DNA of 64,000 bases, from NCBI GenBank assembly GCA_049840835.1, contig JASGJG010000003.1:310001-374000 (forward strand), given 5' to 3'. Below, piece by piece: positions 17,314 to 26,540 of this stretch (positions are counted from its first letter, which is position 1; each line of letters starts with the position of its first letter). The notes below the pieces were generated by a model. It saw only the letters and a list, made by a program, of their open reading frames with translations, was not told the origin of the DNA and ran no database searches. A program made the position numbers and the translations under genes. Source of the stretch: JANLTX01 sp049840835. Lineage in GTDB: Bacteria; Armatimonadota; Armatimonadia; Armatimonadales; Armatimonadaceae.

Positions 17314-17862
17314 TTACGGCTTGATAGCACCTGCCTCCACCAGAGGCAGGGTAAGCCGGGCGAGTCTCGCCAGAGTCAGTGCACCATCTAAGGCGCCCTT
17401 CTTCGGAATTGGGAGGTCAACATGCTTGGCGGCGCTGTTCAGGCCCATGGGCGGAACCTTCTTCCAGTCCGAAAAAACCGCCTTGAGGTTGATATAGTTC
17501 TCAAACTCCGCCGGGAGCGTAATCTTGCTCTGCTTCGTCTCCCGAAGTAGCTGGTCTTTGTCAAACGTTCCCCAGCCACAGGGAATAAACGGCTCCTCAC
17601 CGAGCCACTCTAAGAACTGTCTATAGGCAATATAGAACGGCTGCGCGCGGTCTGCATCGTTCTGCGTGACTGCTGTACGCTTCAAACTCACGTCTGAGAG
17701 CCGTGGATAGGCCATAGGTCGCACAAAGGTGGCATAACGTGCCCCCGGATTGGACCGCGAAGAAGTTAACTCAACCGCACCTAACTCGATAATCTCACTT
17801 TTCTCCGCAGGGGTACCGTCATCGAAACTCGTAACCGACAGATGTAAAACCACGTAGCGCAT
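17314..17862 (-). CDS. DEDDh exonuclease-like protein with missing catalytic residues
   Basis: 182 residues with the outline of a DEDDh 3'-5' exonuclease (KapD/ERI-1 type): the IIELGAVEL strand, CGWGTFDKDQLLRE, NLKAVFSDW, and the ALDGALTLARL end. The active-site residues are mostly replaced. The first Asp-x-Glu is His-x-Ser (VVLHLSVTS), the usual His-x-Ala-Leu-x-Asp-Ala end reads KGALDGA, and only the motif-II Asp (TFDKD) stays. It is therefore probably not a nuclease, though it may still bind nucleic acid. Single gene on the minus strand. Confidence 0.7.
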   Translation of the reverse strand: MRYVVLHLSVTSFDDGTPAEKSEIIELGAVELTSSRSNPGARYATFVRPMAYPRLSDVSLKRTAVTQNDADRAQPFYIAYRQFLEWLGEEPFIPCGWGTFDKDQLLRETKQSKITLPAEFENYINLKAVFSDWKKVPPMGLNSAAKHVDLPIPKKGALDGALTLARLARLTLPLVEAGAIKP

Positions 17863-17920
17863 AGCAACCCATTATCGCCTGAGAATCCCTCTCTGTTCAA
17901 GAGATAAGAAGTTACTGTAG

Positions 17921-18080
17921 GCCCTCCCCCGGTGCTTCGCACCACCCCCTCCCCGACTTCGTGGGGGGCGGGGGTAAACGAACTAGTTAGGCCCTCCGGC
18001 CAGCCCTCCAGATTCCCATTCTGTAACCCTCTCCCCCAACGAAGTCGGGGAGGGGGTGGTGCGAAGCACCGGGGGAGGGC
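17921..18080. repeat. Dispersed palindromic repeat R2, 42-base perfect inverted arms
   Basis: The arms 17921-17962 and 18039-18080 are exact reverse complements over 42 bases, separated by 76 bases. Each arm is itself C/T- then G/A-rich with the core GGTGCTTCGCACC. Together with the spacers, the stretch 17863-18157 holds no gene. The element resembles the other CTCTCCCC-type repeats in the window but has different ends, so it may be a separate subtype. Confidence 0.85.
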
Positions 18081-18157
18081 TTTCTATTTTGCAGATTTTG
18101 CTTTGCAGAATACACACGGTTCTTTAGAAGGACTCGGTATGGCGGTACAACGGTGCT

Positions 18158-20411
18158 ATGAAATTAATGCTTGCGCTGACTGCCCTGGCACTGATGGGCT
18201 CAGCGGTCCGCGCTCAGGATGCCACGCTCACGCTTCAGAGTGGGAAGCAAGGTCCGCGCCTTTCGCCGCTGCTTCATGGCATCTTTTTCGAGGAAATCAA
18301 CCACGCCGGTGATGGCGGCCTGAACCCCGAAAAGCTGCGTCGCACAGAGGGATGGACTGGCTGGAAGGGCGGGAAAGTAACGCAAGCAGAGAGCGGTGAA
18401 CTCACTATCACCGGAGGTGCGCAGACTGATGGCTACTGGGGTATCGGGATAGAAAAGGGTAAGAAGTACGGCCTGCAAGGGACGTTAACGAGCAACGGTC
18501 CCGTCCGAGCGATTCTGGTAGCGCCAGATGGTTCGGAGTTGGCGTCTGCTACGCTGAAGCCGGGCAATGTTGGGGTGGAGTTAAAGCCCAGAGCCACGGA
18601 GCCGAAAGCGAAGCTGGTGCTGAAGGGGGCGCAGTTCACGTTTGCCAATGCCTCTCTCATGCCGCGTGAGACCTGGGGTAAATCTGGGCTACGGAAAGAC
18701 CTCGCCACGCTGGTTGCGGGTATGAAGCCCAGCTTTGTGCGGTTTCCCGGTGGGTGCTTTGTTGAAGGGGACAAACTAGCGAATAAGTTCGACTGGAAGA
18801 CTACTCTGGGGCCGCGCGGCGGACGTATTCCGAACCAGTGTCTGTGGGGCTATAAGTGTACCAACGGGCTTGGTTACCACGAGTACCTGCAGTGGTGCGA
18901 GGACCTGAAAGCCGCGCCGCTGTTCGTGGTCAACTGCGGCATGAGCCACACTGACTTCGTGCCCATGGACCAGATGAATACCGTGGTGCAGAGCGCGCTG
19001 GATGCGATTGAGTACGCCAATGGTGACCCTAAAACCACGAAATGGGGAGCGGAGCGGGCGAAGAACGGGCACCCGAAACCATTCAACCTGCGCTTGATTG
19101 AGATTGGCAACGAAAACGGTGGCCCGCGCTACAACGAGCGGTACAAGCTCATCTTCGATGCCATCAAGAAGAAGTATCCCTATGTGACTACAATCGCTTG
19201 CGATTGGGGCGGGACACCAACCTCCGCGCCGGTAGAGACTATCGACGAGCACTACTACAACAATCCCCAGTTCTTCCAGCGGGAGGCGACTCGCTATGAC
19301 AGCTACAGCCGCAGCGGTCCGAAGATCTATATCGGGGAATATGCCGTAACTCAGGGCTGCGGACTGGGCAACCTGATTGCGGGGCTCGGCGAGGCCTGCT
19401 TCATTACCGGCATGGAGCGCAACTCGGATGTGGTCCACATGGCGAGCTATGCGCCGCTGTTTGTGAACACCGACAACCGCGCCTGGAACCCGGATGCCAT
19501 TGTGTTCGACTCTCTGCGCAGCTATGGCACACCGTCGTACTGGGTACAGCATATGTTCTCGAACAACCGGGGAGATGTGGTGTTATCGTCGCTGTTGGAG
19601 GCACCTAAACCCACCGGGCCGAGGCTGGAATTGACTGGGGGCGGGGCGGGTGTGGGGACCTGGCGCACAGATGCCGAGTACGCCGACCTGCGTATCAATG
19701 GTCAGCCTGTGCCGATTCACCCGGCGAGTGGGCAGTGGGAGAAGACCGAGACCGGGTACCGCCAGACCGATACTGGTGAGGACCGCCGCGCCTACGCCGG
19801 AACTAACAGTGATCCTGGGGACTACACTCTAACTGTCCGTGCTAAAAAACGCTCTGGCGCCGAGGGGTTCCTGGTGATGTTCCGGGTGCGCAATGAGCGA
19901 GACTGGTACTGGTGGAACATTGGGGGCTGGGGCAACACCCGCCATGCCATTGAGCGCTCCGAAGGCGGCGCCAAGACCACGATTACCCGCGAAGTCACCG
20001 GAAGCGTAGACACAGACCGCTGGTACGACATCAAGATAGAGTGCCAGGGGGATAAGGTCCGCTGCTGATTTAGATGGCAAACTGATACACGATGTCACCA
20101 TTCCCCCGCCACCCAGTCCACTGCAGGCTGTAGTGACGAAAGAAGAGAAGACCGGCGATGTGCTGGTAAAGCTGGTGAATATCGGTCCGAAAGCACAGGA
20201 TATCCGCCTGAATCTAGCCGGAGCAGGTACGCTGGCTCCAAAAGGCGAGGCGTTGATTCTCACCGGCACGGACCCGCTGGCCGAGAACACCTTCGATGCC
20301 CCGCTGAAAATCGCCCCGACCAAACAAACGATTAACGGAGTGTCGTCCGATTTCGTCTGGAAAGCGCCCGCGTGGAGCGCGAGCATTTTGAGGCTGAAGA
20401 CGAAGAGGTAG
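18158..20411 (+). CDS. Secreted alpha-L-arabinofuranosidase (GH51-like), frameshifted
   Basis: The main frame gives 636 residues: a signal peptide (MLALTALALMGSAVRAQ), an N-terminal CBM-like domain, then a TIM barrel. The acid/base Glu is near residue 319 in EIGNENGG and the nucleophile Glu near 394 in YIGEYAVTQ, both GH51 positions. The frame stops early at 20066-20068. The C-terminal beta domain continues one frame over as DLDGKLIHDVT through VKLVNIG to 20411. One extra T near 20062-20066 explains it. It cleaves arabinose side chains from arabinan or arabinoxylan outside the cytoplasm. Confidence 0.88.
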
Positions 20412-20437
20412 GAGAGGTATTCTGGTATCCTATTCCC

Positions 20438-20911
20438 ATGAAGAAAGTGGCTCTGACCCTGGCGTTGTGGCTACCTGCGTTGCTGGCCCACGCCGATAAC
20501 AAGAAAGACGTGCAGGCCTTCTATGGCAAGTTTGCGGCTCGTGCGGAGAAGGAAGACCTGAGCGGTATGAAGGCGCTGGTAGCCGAAAACGCGAAGTTCA
20601 ACCTGCCGCAACGCGGCGACCTGACCAAGGCCCAGTGGGGGCGTATGATCGAGCGAACCTTCAGAGCCATGGACAAGTTCTCAGTACGCTACAAGGTCTC
20701 ATCGGTGAGTGCGGCAGGCAAGGGGCAGGTCAAGGTAGGGCTGAGTCAGATTACCAGCGCTGTGTACAAAGACTCTGCAGGCAAGCCCCACACCATGGAA
20801 GCGAGCCGTCAACTTGAAGATACGCTTACCCGTGGGAAGTCTGGTTTGTTGCTAACCGCATCCAAGGTGAAATCCCTGAGCCAGAAAATCGACGGTAAGC
20901 CCGCCAAATAA
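20438..20911 (+). CDS. Secreted NTF2-like (SnoaL/DUF4440-type) protein
   Basis: 157 residues from the ATG at 20438; a longer frame upstream overlaps the arabinofuranosidase and is rejected. The signal peptide is KKVALTLALWLPALLAHA. The mature part has the cone-fold pattern of NTF2-like proteins: an amphipathic start (VQAFYGKFAARAEKEDLSGM), then FNLPQRGDLTKAQW, and strands ending in DTLTRGKSGLLL. Ligand and function are unknown. It is 26 bases after the arabinofuranosidase and 4 bases before the PhyH gene. Confidence 0.65.
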   Translation: MKKVALTLALWLPALLAHADNKKDVQAFYGKFAARAEKEDLSGMKALVAENAKFNLPQRGDLTKAQWGRMIERTFRAMDKFSVRYKVSSVSAAGKGQVKVGLSQITSAVYKDSAGKPHTMEASRQLEDTLTRGKSGLLLTASKVKSLSQKIDGKPAK

Positions 20912-20915
20912 ACTT

Positions 20916-21569
20916 ATGTATGACTTCGCCCGAGATGGGTTTGCCGTAGCGCGGGGGCTCTGGTCCCCAGAATTCTGCGCGGCGTGTAAGGCCGAGATTC
21001 AGCGTTTGGTTGCCGAGAAAGGCGATCATGGGGGAGTGCTGGTAGGGCTTGCGGCGGCGAGCCCTGTCTTTGCCGAAGCGATTCGAGAGCCACGCCTGCT
21101 GGATTTCTTAGAGGCCAATATTGGACTCCCGCTGGAGTTTCTCTCCGACAAAGTCGCCTACAAGTCAGCGGAGACGGCTACGGGCTCGCCGTGGCATCAG
21201 GACTGGCCTTACTGGGAAGGGCCGAACAAAGTCAGCGTGTGGATTGCGCTGGACCCGGCGACAAAAGAGAACGGCTGCTCAAAACTCCTGCCTGGCAGCC
21301 ACACTGCTCTGGCTAACCATGATGGTGTGGCGGCACCTGGCGAAGCCTTCGGGCGGCGTCTCTCGGAAGGGATAGTAGACGAAAGCAAAGCCGTGACTGT
21401 GGAGTGTGCTGTGGGGGATGCCGTGCTCTTTCATGACCTGGCCCTGCATGCCTCCCACCCGAACACGGCGCGAACCGACCGCTGGGCCTGGATTGGCACC
21501 TATCGAAACGCCACAGAGCCGGATTTAGACTACTCCTGGGCTGTGGCACGAGCTAACGTAAGAGAGTAG
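20916..21569 (+). CDS. Phytanoyl-CoA dioxygenase (PhyH) family protein
   Basis: 217 residues, compact member. The iron site HxD is in SPWHQDWPYW, the distal His in LHASHPNTARTD, the KLLPGSH hallmark is present, and the C-terminal RWAWIGTYR supplies a candidate 2-oxoglutarate-binding Arg. Cytoplasmic, substrate unknown. It is two bases upstream of the VIT transporter gene. A decayed copy of its 3' third lies just beyond that transporter. Confidence 0.88.
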   Translation: MYDFARDGFAVARGLWSPEFCAACKAEIQRLVAEKGDHGGVLVGLAAASPVFAEAIREPRLLDFLEANIGLPLEFLSDKVAYKSAETATGSPWHQDWPYWEGPNKVSVWIALDPATKENGCSKLLPGSHTALANHDGVAAPGEAFGRRLSEGIVDESKAVTVECAVGDAVLFHDLALHASHPNTARTDRWAWIGTYRNATEPDLDYSWAVARANVRE

Positions 21570-21571
21570 TC

Positions 21572-22276
21572 ATGCCTGTCACGCCCCATGTAGAGAAGCA
21601 CTTTACATCTACAGAGACAGTGCGAGACATCGTTATCGGGATGTCAGATGGGCTTACGGTTCCTTTTGCGCTCGCTGCCGGACTAACAGGGGCTATTGCC
21701 GCATCCTCCGTCGTGGTTACCGCGGGGCTGGCTGAGGTTGCTGCAGGTTGCATCGCCATGGGGTTGGGGGGATATCTTGCCGCCCGTGGAGATGCGGAGC
21801 ACTATCAGAGCGAGCTGGCCCGCGAGCACCAGGAAATTCTTGATGTTCCTGAAAAAGAGGCCGAAGAGGTTTTTGAAGTCTTAGAGGGGTTCGGACTGAC
21901 CCATGAGGAGTCCCTTCCTATCGTTGCGCGGCTTAAAGAGCGACCCGAAGACTGGGTGCGCTTTATGATGCGCTTTGAGCTTGGGCTAGAAGAGCCGCAT
22001 CCGAATCGCATGTATATCAGCGCGATTACTATCGGGGGCTCCTACCTGGTGGGGGGGATGGTACCGCTTCTGCCTTACTTCTTTTTTTCCAGGGCGCAGA
22101 GTGCACTATCCTGGTCGGTAGGCATTACCGCCTGCGCCCTTGTTGTCTTCGGAGCCGTAAAAGGAAAAGCCACAGGAACGTCCTCTATGCGCAGCGCGGT
22201 CCAGACGCTACTGGTAGGAGGAGTGGCAGCGGCGGTCGCCTTTGCTGTAGCACGTCTGTTCGGTCACTCCTCATAA
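21572..22276 (+). CDS. VIT1/CCC1 family iron/manganese transporter
   Basis: 234 residues. The first helix begins in VRDIVIGMSDGLTVPFALAAG, the family hallmark, followed by GCIAMGLGGYLAARGDAEHY. A cytoplasmic metal-binding loop is rich in Glu and His (ELAREHQEILDVPEKEAEEV), and three more membrane helices follow. Members move Fe2+ or Mn2+ out of the cytoplasm using protons. It starts two bases after the PhyH stop and is probably co-transcribed with it. A manganese uptake cluster is found at 47-51 kb. Confidence 0.9.
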   Translation: MPVTPHVEKHFTSTETVRDIVIGMSDGLTVPFALAAGLTGAIAASSVVVTAGLAEVAAGCIAMGLGGYLAARGDAEHYQSELAREHQEILDVPEKEAEEVFEVLEGFGLTHEESLPIVARLKERPEDWVRFMMRFELGLEEPHPNRMYISAITIGGSYLVGGMVPLLPYFFFSRAQSALSWSVGITACALVVFGAVKGKATGTSSMRSAVQTLLVGGVAAAVAFAVARLFGHSS

Positions 22277-22280
22277 AGCC

Positions 22281-22434
22281 TGTTACTCTGAACTGCCTGA
22301 TCTGGCTCTGCAGGCTTTACAGCCGAACGCGGCACGAGCCGATTGTTGGACCTGGATTACACACTTATTGAAACGCTGTGGAATCAGATTTAGACTACTC
22401 CTGGGCAGTGGCTAGAGAGCTTCTTCGCTCCTGA
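22281..22434 (+). pseudogene. Relic of a phyH 3' end
   Basis: The sequence aligns with the last third of the PhyH gene at 20.9-21.6 kb. CTGGCTCTGCAGGC, CCGAACGCGGCACGAGCCGA and GGATTTAGACTACTCCTGGG-like segments follow in the same order, and a frame ends as SDLDYSWAVARELLRS before a stop at 22432-22434. Identity is high at the 3' end, but indels have destroyed the frame. There is no start and no upstream half. It is the remains of a duplicated or rearranged phyH copy on the far side of the VIT gene. Confidence 0.7.
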
Positions 22435-22476
22435 CTCAATAATGCTCTTTTTAAAGTGATATGACTCTAGTTGCCG

Positions 22477-22482
22477 TATAAT
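22477..22482 (+). promoter_or_regulatory. -10 box (TATAAT) ten bases before the lipoprotein start
   Basis: A perfect TATAAT lies at 22477-22482. Transcription would begin near 22489, only about three bases before the ATG at 22492, so the message would be leaderless. No good -35 is visible 17 bases upstream. Confidence 0.35.
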
Positions 22483-22491
22483 TGGCGCGCC

Positions 22492-24324
22492 ATGGATCGC
22501 CGTAGTCTTTTGTTGCGTCTTGCTATCGTATCTACTTTTCCGTTGACTGGTTGTGGAGGGGGACAAAATCCATCGAACTCTCGCTCGCGTGGTAGTGCCT
22601 CGCTTACCATTCACTGGCCAGAGCAAACCCGACTTATACCGGAAGCGGCCAATAGTATTGCACTTACTCTGATACAGGGAGCCGCTGTGGTGGAGCGGCG
22701 TGTCGTATCACGTCCGCCGGCAGGGCAATCCTCCACGGAAATTATTTACCCGGATCTACTTGCGGGCAGCTACACCGTACAGGGAGATGCCTACGCCAGC
22801 ACCAATGGAACTGGAGGGATACTGGCAACGGGAGCTGCCTCTTTAGCCATTGTGGATGATCAAACCACTCAGGTTGCGCTAACTCTGAATTCGACGATTG
22901 TCCGACTGGAGCTAACCGCAGATAGCACAGCGTTCTTATCGGGAGAATCAAGCGCGCTCCGAGTAACGGCGTTTGATGCGGATAATTTTGTCGTACTAAT
23001 GACACCAGGGCGAGTGCAGTGGAGCGTCTCCACTTCCGCTGCTACTCTGGCGCAAGCTACTGGCACTGCGAATACCGCTACAGGGCAGGCGCCTGGCCAT
23101 GCCACGATTACGGTTACCGAAACAGAGAGCGGTAAGAGTGCTTCCGTGCAGCTGACCACACTCCGACTAAGAGATGCTGCAGGGCTGGCGACGACTCCCT
23201 GTCCGATTCCCTATGTCAATGTTCGGCGGCAGTGCGTTATTCCAAATATCGCCTCTACAGGTCGTACGCGTTGGCGTAGTCCTAATCTGGGAGCTGCCAG
23301 GAAAGGCGGTCCGATCACCGCTCTGGATGGCTCTATCCTGCTGGCGACGGAAAAAATCGTCGGCAACGAGATACAGACCGCTCTGATGGCTATCGACCCT
23401 GCTAATGGAGCGACACGCTGGTCGATTCGACTCAATACAAACAGGCGTATCTATTCTATGTGCCAGGCAGCATCCGGGCATATATTGGTAGCTCTCGAAG
23501 AAACAGACTTTACCGGTCCGGGCATTCTCTACTGTATCGATCCACAGACACAGATCATTCTCTGGCAAAAAGAGACTCGGAATCTGCCCCCGATTGCGGC
23601 ATCAAACGGTCTGACTTTCATCGCTGATTTGCAGGGGGTCTATGGAGTCGAAATCGCATCTGGCAATACAGTTTGGTTCACACCGGTGCTCAATGATTTT
23701 AGTGGCCGGAACTTGAGCTACCTGAGTCGTTATGAGTGTCTGGTCTATGCTCAGTATGCGGATCCCATATACTGCCGTGCACTACATATCGATACGGGAA
23801 AGGTTGTCTGGAGTAGCCGGGATGTCGTAGCGGAGACGGCTCCTGTGCAGCATCCAGACGACCTGTTTCTCCTGGAGCAGGGAACTACGTATGAGGTCAT
23901 CAGCGCTAAGACCGGGAAAACGCACTTTGTCTATGGTCCTGGAACTTTTAGCACCGATCAGCCTGTTGCACGCCCCTGCATACTACCTTCCGGGAAAACG
24001 GTCAACGTTGTAGCATCACAGGATCAAATGCGAATCAAAGTTTATGATTTGCTGAATCGCCGGGAAGTAGTACAGTACGTGCTGAGCCAGCGATATATCG
24101 TTAGCGTACTAGGTTCCTCCGATGAAATTGCCTACATGCATTCCTATGTAAACGATCCGAATAGTGGTAGTGGTACTGTTTACTATGCCGGGAAGTTCAA
24201 CCTGACTACGGGTAATTTTTTGTGGAATGTCTATACCGGTCTCTTCCAACCCGGCGAAACCATGTGTAGCGATGGCCAGGCGCTCTATGTGACCATCGAT
24301 GGGGGGCTTGTCTGTGTAGAATAG
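22492..24324 (+). CDS. Lipoprotein with Ig-like and PQQ-type beta-propeller domains
   Basis: About 610 residues from the ATG at 22492, chosen because it begins a clean lipoprotein signal (MDRRSLLLRLAIVSTF then lipobox LTGC). After a linker come beta-sandwich regions (about 35-230, including a bacterial-Ig-like segment ending in GHATITVTE). Then a PQQ-like propeller (about 250-610) carries repeats of the type ATRWSI, GILYCIDPQTQIILWQKE, SGNTVWFTP and TGKVVWSS. It would be anchored in a membrane on the periplasmic side. It lacks enzyme motifs, so it is likely a scaffold or binding protein. It stands alone, downstream of the phyH relic. Confidence 0.75.
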   Translation: MDRRSLLLRLAIVSTFPLTGCGGGQNPSNSRSRGSASLTIHWPEQTRLIPEAANSIALTLIQGAAVVERRVVSRPPAGQSSTEIIYPDLLAGSYTVQGDAYASTNGTGGILATGAASLAIVDDQTTQVALTLNSTIVRLELTADSTAFLSGESSALRVTAFDADNFVVLMTPGRVQWSVSTSAATLAQATGTANTATGQAPGHATITVTETESGKSASVQLTTLRLRDAAGLATTPCPIPYVNVRRQCVIPNIASTGRTRWRSPNLGAARKGGPITALDGSILLATEKIVGNEIQTALMAIDPANGATRWSIRLNTNRRIYSMCQAASGHILVALEETDFTGPGILYCIDPQTQIILWQKETRNLPPIAASNGLTFIADLQGVYGVEIASGNTVWFTPVLNDFSGRNLSYLSRYECLVYAQYADPIYCRALHIDTGKVVWSSRDVVAETAPVQHPDDLFLLEQGTTYEVISAKTGKTHFVYGPGTFSTDQPVARPCILPSGKTVNVVASQDQMRIKVYDLLNRREVVQYVLSQRYIVSVLGSSDEIAYMHSYVNDPNSGSGTVYYAGKFNLTTGNFLWNVYTGLFQPGETMCSDGQALYVTIDGGLVCVE

Positions 24325-24361
24325 CCTGGAAATATTAAGACGTTAAATTTGCGGCATAGAT

Positions 24362-24390
24362 TTGACGGCGCTTCGGATGCATGATAAAAA
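24362..24390 (+). promoter_or_regulatory. Promoter of the ilv-leu operon
   Basis: TTGACG at 24362-24367, a 17-base spacer, and TAAAAA at 24385-24390. It is placed just upstream of the T-box leader, as expected for a transcription start near 24397. Confidence 0.55.
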
Positions 24391-24404
24391 TGCCGATAAC
24401 AACT

Positions 24405-24686
24405 GCATAGGTTGTGGCAATGACGAGGCCAGTAGCCTTGTTTCGGACTTTCAGAGAGCCGTTGGGTGGTGCGAAACGGTAGCCGAACAAGTGTGAACCT
24501 CCCCTCCGAGCCGAGGCGGTGAAGCGGATGTAATCCGTGTGTAGTCCCTCCGGGTGCGCCCGAGATAGCGCAACGAGTGGCTTTAACCCTCCGGGAAAAC
24601 CGGTCGGCAATGGAGCAATTCGGGTGGTACCGCGGGAGCTTGCCTCTCGTCCCGAGCAATACTACGCGCCGGGCGAGGGGTTTTTT
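24405..24686 (+). promoter_or_regulatory. T-box leader (tRNA-sensing riboswitch), probable leucine specifier CUC
   Basis: The hallmark T-box sequence GGGTGGTACCGCGGG lies at 24622-24636. Upstream, stem I shows AGTAGCC, the AGAGAGCC turn, GGTGGTGCGA and the specifier-loop pattern GTGAAC-CTC-CCCTCCGAG, which places codon CUC (Leu) at 24499-24501. Downstream is the competing terminator. Uncharged tRNA-Leu would stabilise the antiterminator and switch on ilvB and the following genes. The class is certain from the motif; the codon is read by position after GAAC and is less sure. Confidence 0.92.
24643..24686 (+). terminator. T-box regulated terminator
   Basis: The stem pairs CCTCTCGTCCCG (24643-24654) with CCGGGCGAGGGG (24669-24680) and is followed by six T. 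Its 5' arm is the part that the T-box antiterminator sequesters. Confidence 0.88.
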
Positions 24687-24737
24687 GTTGCCTTCTTGCC
24701 TGAGCGATAGATAATAGATCAGGCGAGAGGAAACACA

Positions 24738-26540
24738 ATGGCTATCATTCAATCGACGGGTGCAAAAGTGGTGCTGGAATGTCTCCGGCGCGAGGGGGTC
24801 GAGATTATGTTCGGCTACCCCGGCGGCGCCGTCATTCCGTTCTACGATGAACTCTATCACTGCGACTTTCTCCACCATGTGCTGGTGCGCCACGAGCAGG
24901 GCGGCGGGCACATGGCCGAGGGCTACGCCCACGCAACCGGCAAGGTCGGCGTCTGCCTGGGAACATCTGGCCCCGGCGCGACCAACCTGGTGACGCCTCT
25001 GTGTGACGCCATGATGGACTCTATTCCGATAGTGGCCATCACCGGGCAGGTCCGCACCGAGGTCATCGGTAAAGATGCGTTCCAGGAAGCAGACATTACC
25101 GGTATCACCATTCCTGTCACCAAGCACAACTGGCTGGTGAAGGACGTGAACCAGCTTCCGCGCATCATGCACGAGGCGTTCCATATCGCCCGCTCGGGCC
25201 GCCCCGGCCCGGTGCTGGTGGATATCCCTGTGGATGTCTTCCGTGCCGTGATCGAGTACGATCCCGATGAAGCGCAGAAGGTCGCCATTCGCTCGTTCAA
25301 GTCCGACTTCAAGGTACACCCGCTCTCGGTCAAGCGTGCAGCGGAGCTTCTAAACGAAGCCAAGAAGCCCGTGCTATATGTAGGCGGCGGTGCAAAGGCA
25401 GCGGGCGCCCATGAGGAAATCTTCGAGCTGGCTCGCCGTGGCAATATCCCGGTGACCACCACCCTACACGGGCTGGGCACGTTCCCGGAAGACAGCCCAC
25501 TCTCGCTGGGTATGCTCGGCATGCACGGCACGGCCTACGCCAACTACGCGGTGCATAACACCGACCTGCTGATCGCTGTCGGTGCGCGCTTCGATGACCG
25601 CGTGACAGGTAAAGTCTCCGCCTTCGCCCCAGACGCCAAGGTCATTCACATCGACATCGATCCGGGTGAGATCAACAAGGTCCGCCGCGCGGATGCCGCG
25701 ATTGTGGGCGACTGCAAAGCTGCCGTGGCTGAGCTGCTGAAGCAGGACTTCACCGTCGGTGACCTCTCCGCCTGGCATGATGAGATCGGCAAGTGGAAAG
25801 CTGAGTTCCCGCTGGACGCTCCCGATGGTAGCGCCGATGGCAAGATTCACGCGGAATTCGCCATTCGTGAGCTAGCCCGCCTGACCGACCATGAGGCCGT
25901 GGTGACCACCGATGTGGGGCAGCACCAGATGTGGGCTGCGCAGCACCTGGGCACTCGCCACCCGCGTCGGTTCATCACGTCCGGTGGTCTGGGCACCATG
26001 GGCTTTGGTCTGCCTGCAGCCATTGGCGCCGCGTTCGCCTTCAATGGCGAAAAAGACGTATGGTGTATCTCCGGCGATGGCTCTATCCAGATGTGTATTC
26101 AGGAGCTTATGGTCGCCAGTATCTACAAGCTGCCTGTGAAAGTCCTGATTCTCAACAATCAGTATCTGGGTATGGTGCGCCAGTGGCAGGAGATGTTCTG
26201 GCAGAAGCACTACTCGGAAACCAACCTGGAGCAGGCCCCGGACTTCGTGAAACTGGCCGAGGCGTATGGCATTACCGGCATGTACTGCGACCAGCCGCAC
26301 CAGGTAGAGGCCACCCTCAAGGCGGCCATGGAAACCCCTGGCCCGGTAGTGATAGACATGCGGGTGGCCAAGGAGTCGAACGTCTTCCCGATGATTCCAT
26401 CCGGGCAGACGATCAACGAGATGATGGTACGCAAGCCATCTACTCCGGAAGCTGAGCCAGCGAGCCAGTGCCACTTCGAGCCCAAGGTACGTGATACCCG
26501 CGTACCCGACCCGAACGAGGTCGTGGATGTCGCCCGCTAG
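24738..26540 (+). CDS. ilvB: Acetolactate synthase large subunit
   Basis: 600 residues, normal length. The N-terminal TPP-binding domain has the catalytic Glu in VRHEQGGGHMAEGYA. The central FAD-type domain carries GMLGMHGTAYANYAV. The C-terminal TPP/Mg domain carries GDGSIQMCIQEL then NNQYLGMVRQWQ. It condenses two pyruvates, or pyruvate with 2-oxobutyrate, as the first step to valine, leucine and isoleucine in the cytoplasm. First gene behind the T-box, with a GAGAGG site before the ATG. Its 3' end overlaps the next gene by 14 bases, and the small subunit gene is displaced by nearly 2 kb. Confidence 0.97.
   Translation: MAIIQSTGAKVVLECLRREGVEIMFGYPGGAVIPFYDELYHCDFLHHVLVRHEQGGGHMAEGYAHATGKVGVCLGTSGPGATNLVTPLCDAMMDSIPIVAITGQVRTEVIGKDAFQEADITGITIPVTKHNWLVKDVNQLPRIMHEAFHIARSGRPGPVLVDIPVDVFRAVIEYDPDEAQKVAIRSFKSDFKVHPLSVKRAAELLNEAKKPVLYVGGGAKAAGAHEEIFELARRGNIPVTTTLHGLGTFPEDSPLSLGMLGMHGTAYANYAVHNTDLLIAVGARFDDRVTGKVSAFAPDAKVIHIDIDPGEINKVRRADAAIVGDCKAAVAELLKQDFTVGDLSAWHDEIGKWKAEFPLDAPDGSADGKIHAEFAIRELARLTDHEAVVTTDVGQHQMWAAQHLGTRHPRRFITSGGLGTMGFGLPAAIGAAFAFNGEKDVWCISGDGSIQMCIQELMVASIYKLPVKVLILNNQYLGMVRQWQEMFWQKHYSETNLEQAPDFVKLAEAYGITGMYCDQPHQVEATLKAAMETPGPVVIDMRVAKESNVFPMIPSGQTINEMMVRKPSTPEAEPASQCHFEPKVRDTRVPDPNEVVDVAR

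Noticed and set aside
24285..25531. Minus-strand ORFs across the T-box and ilvB
   Set aside because: The T-box structure and ilvB coding are unambiguous on the plus strand; the antisense frames have no recognisable protein features.
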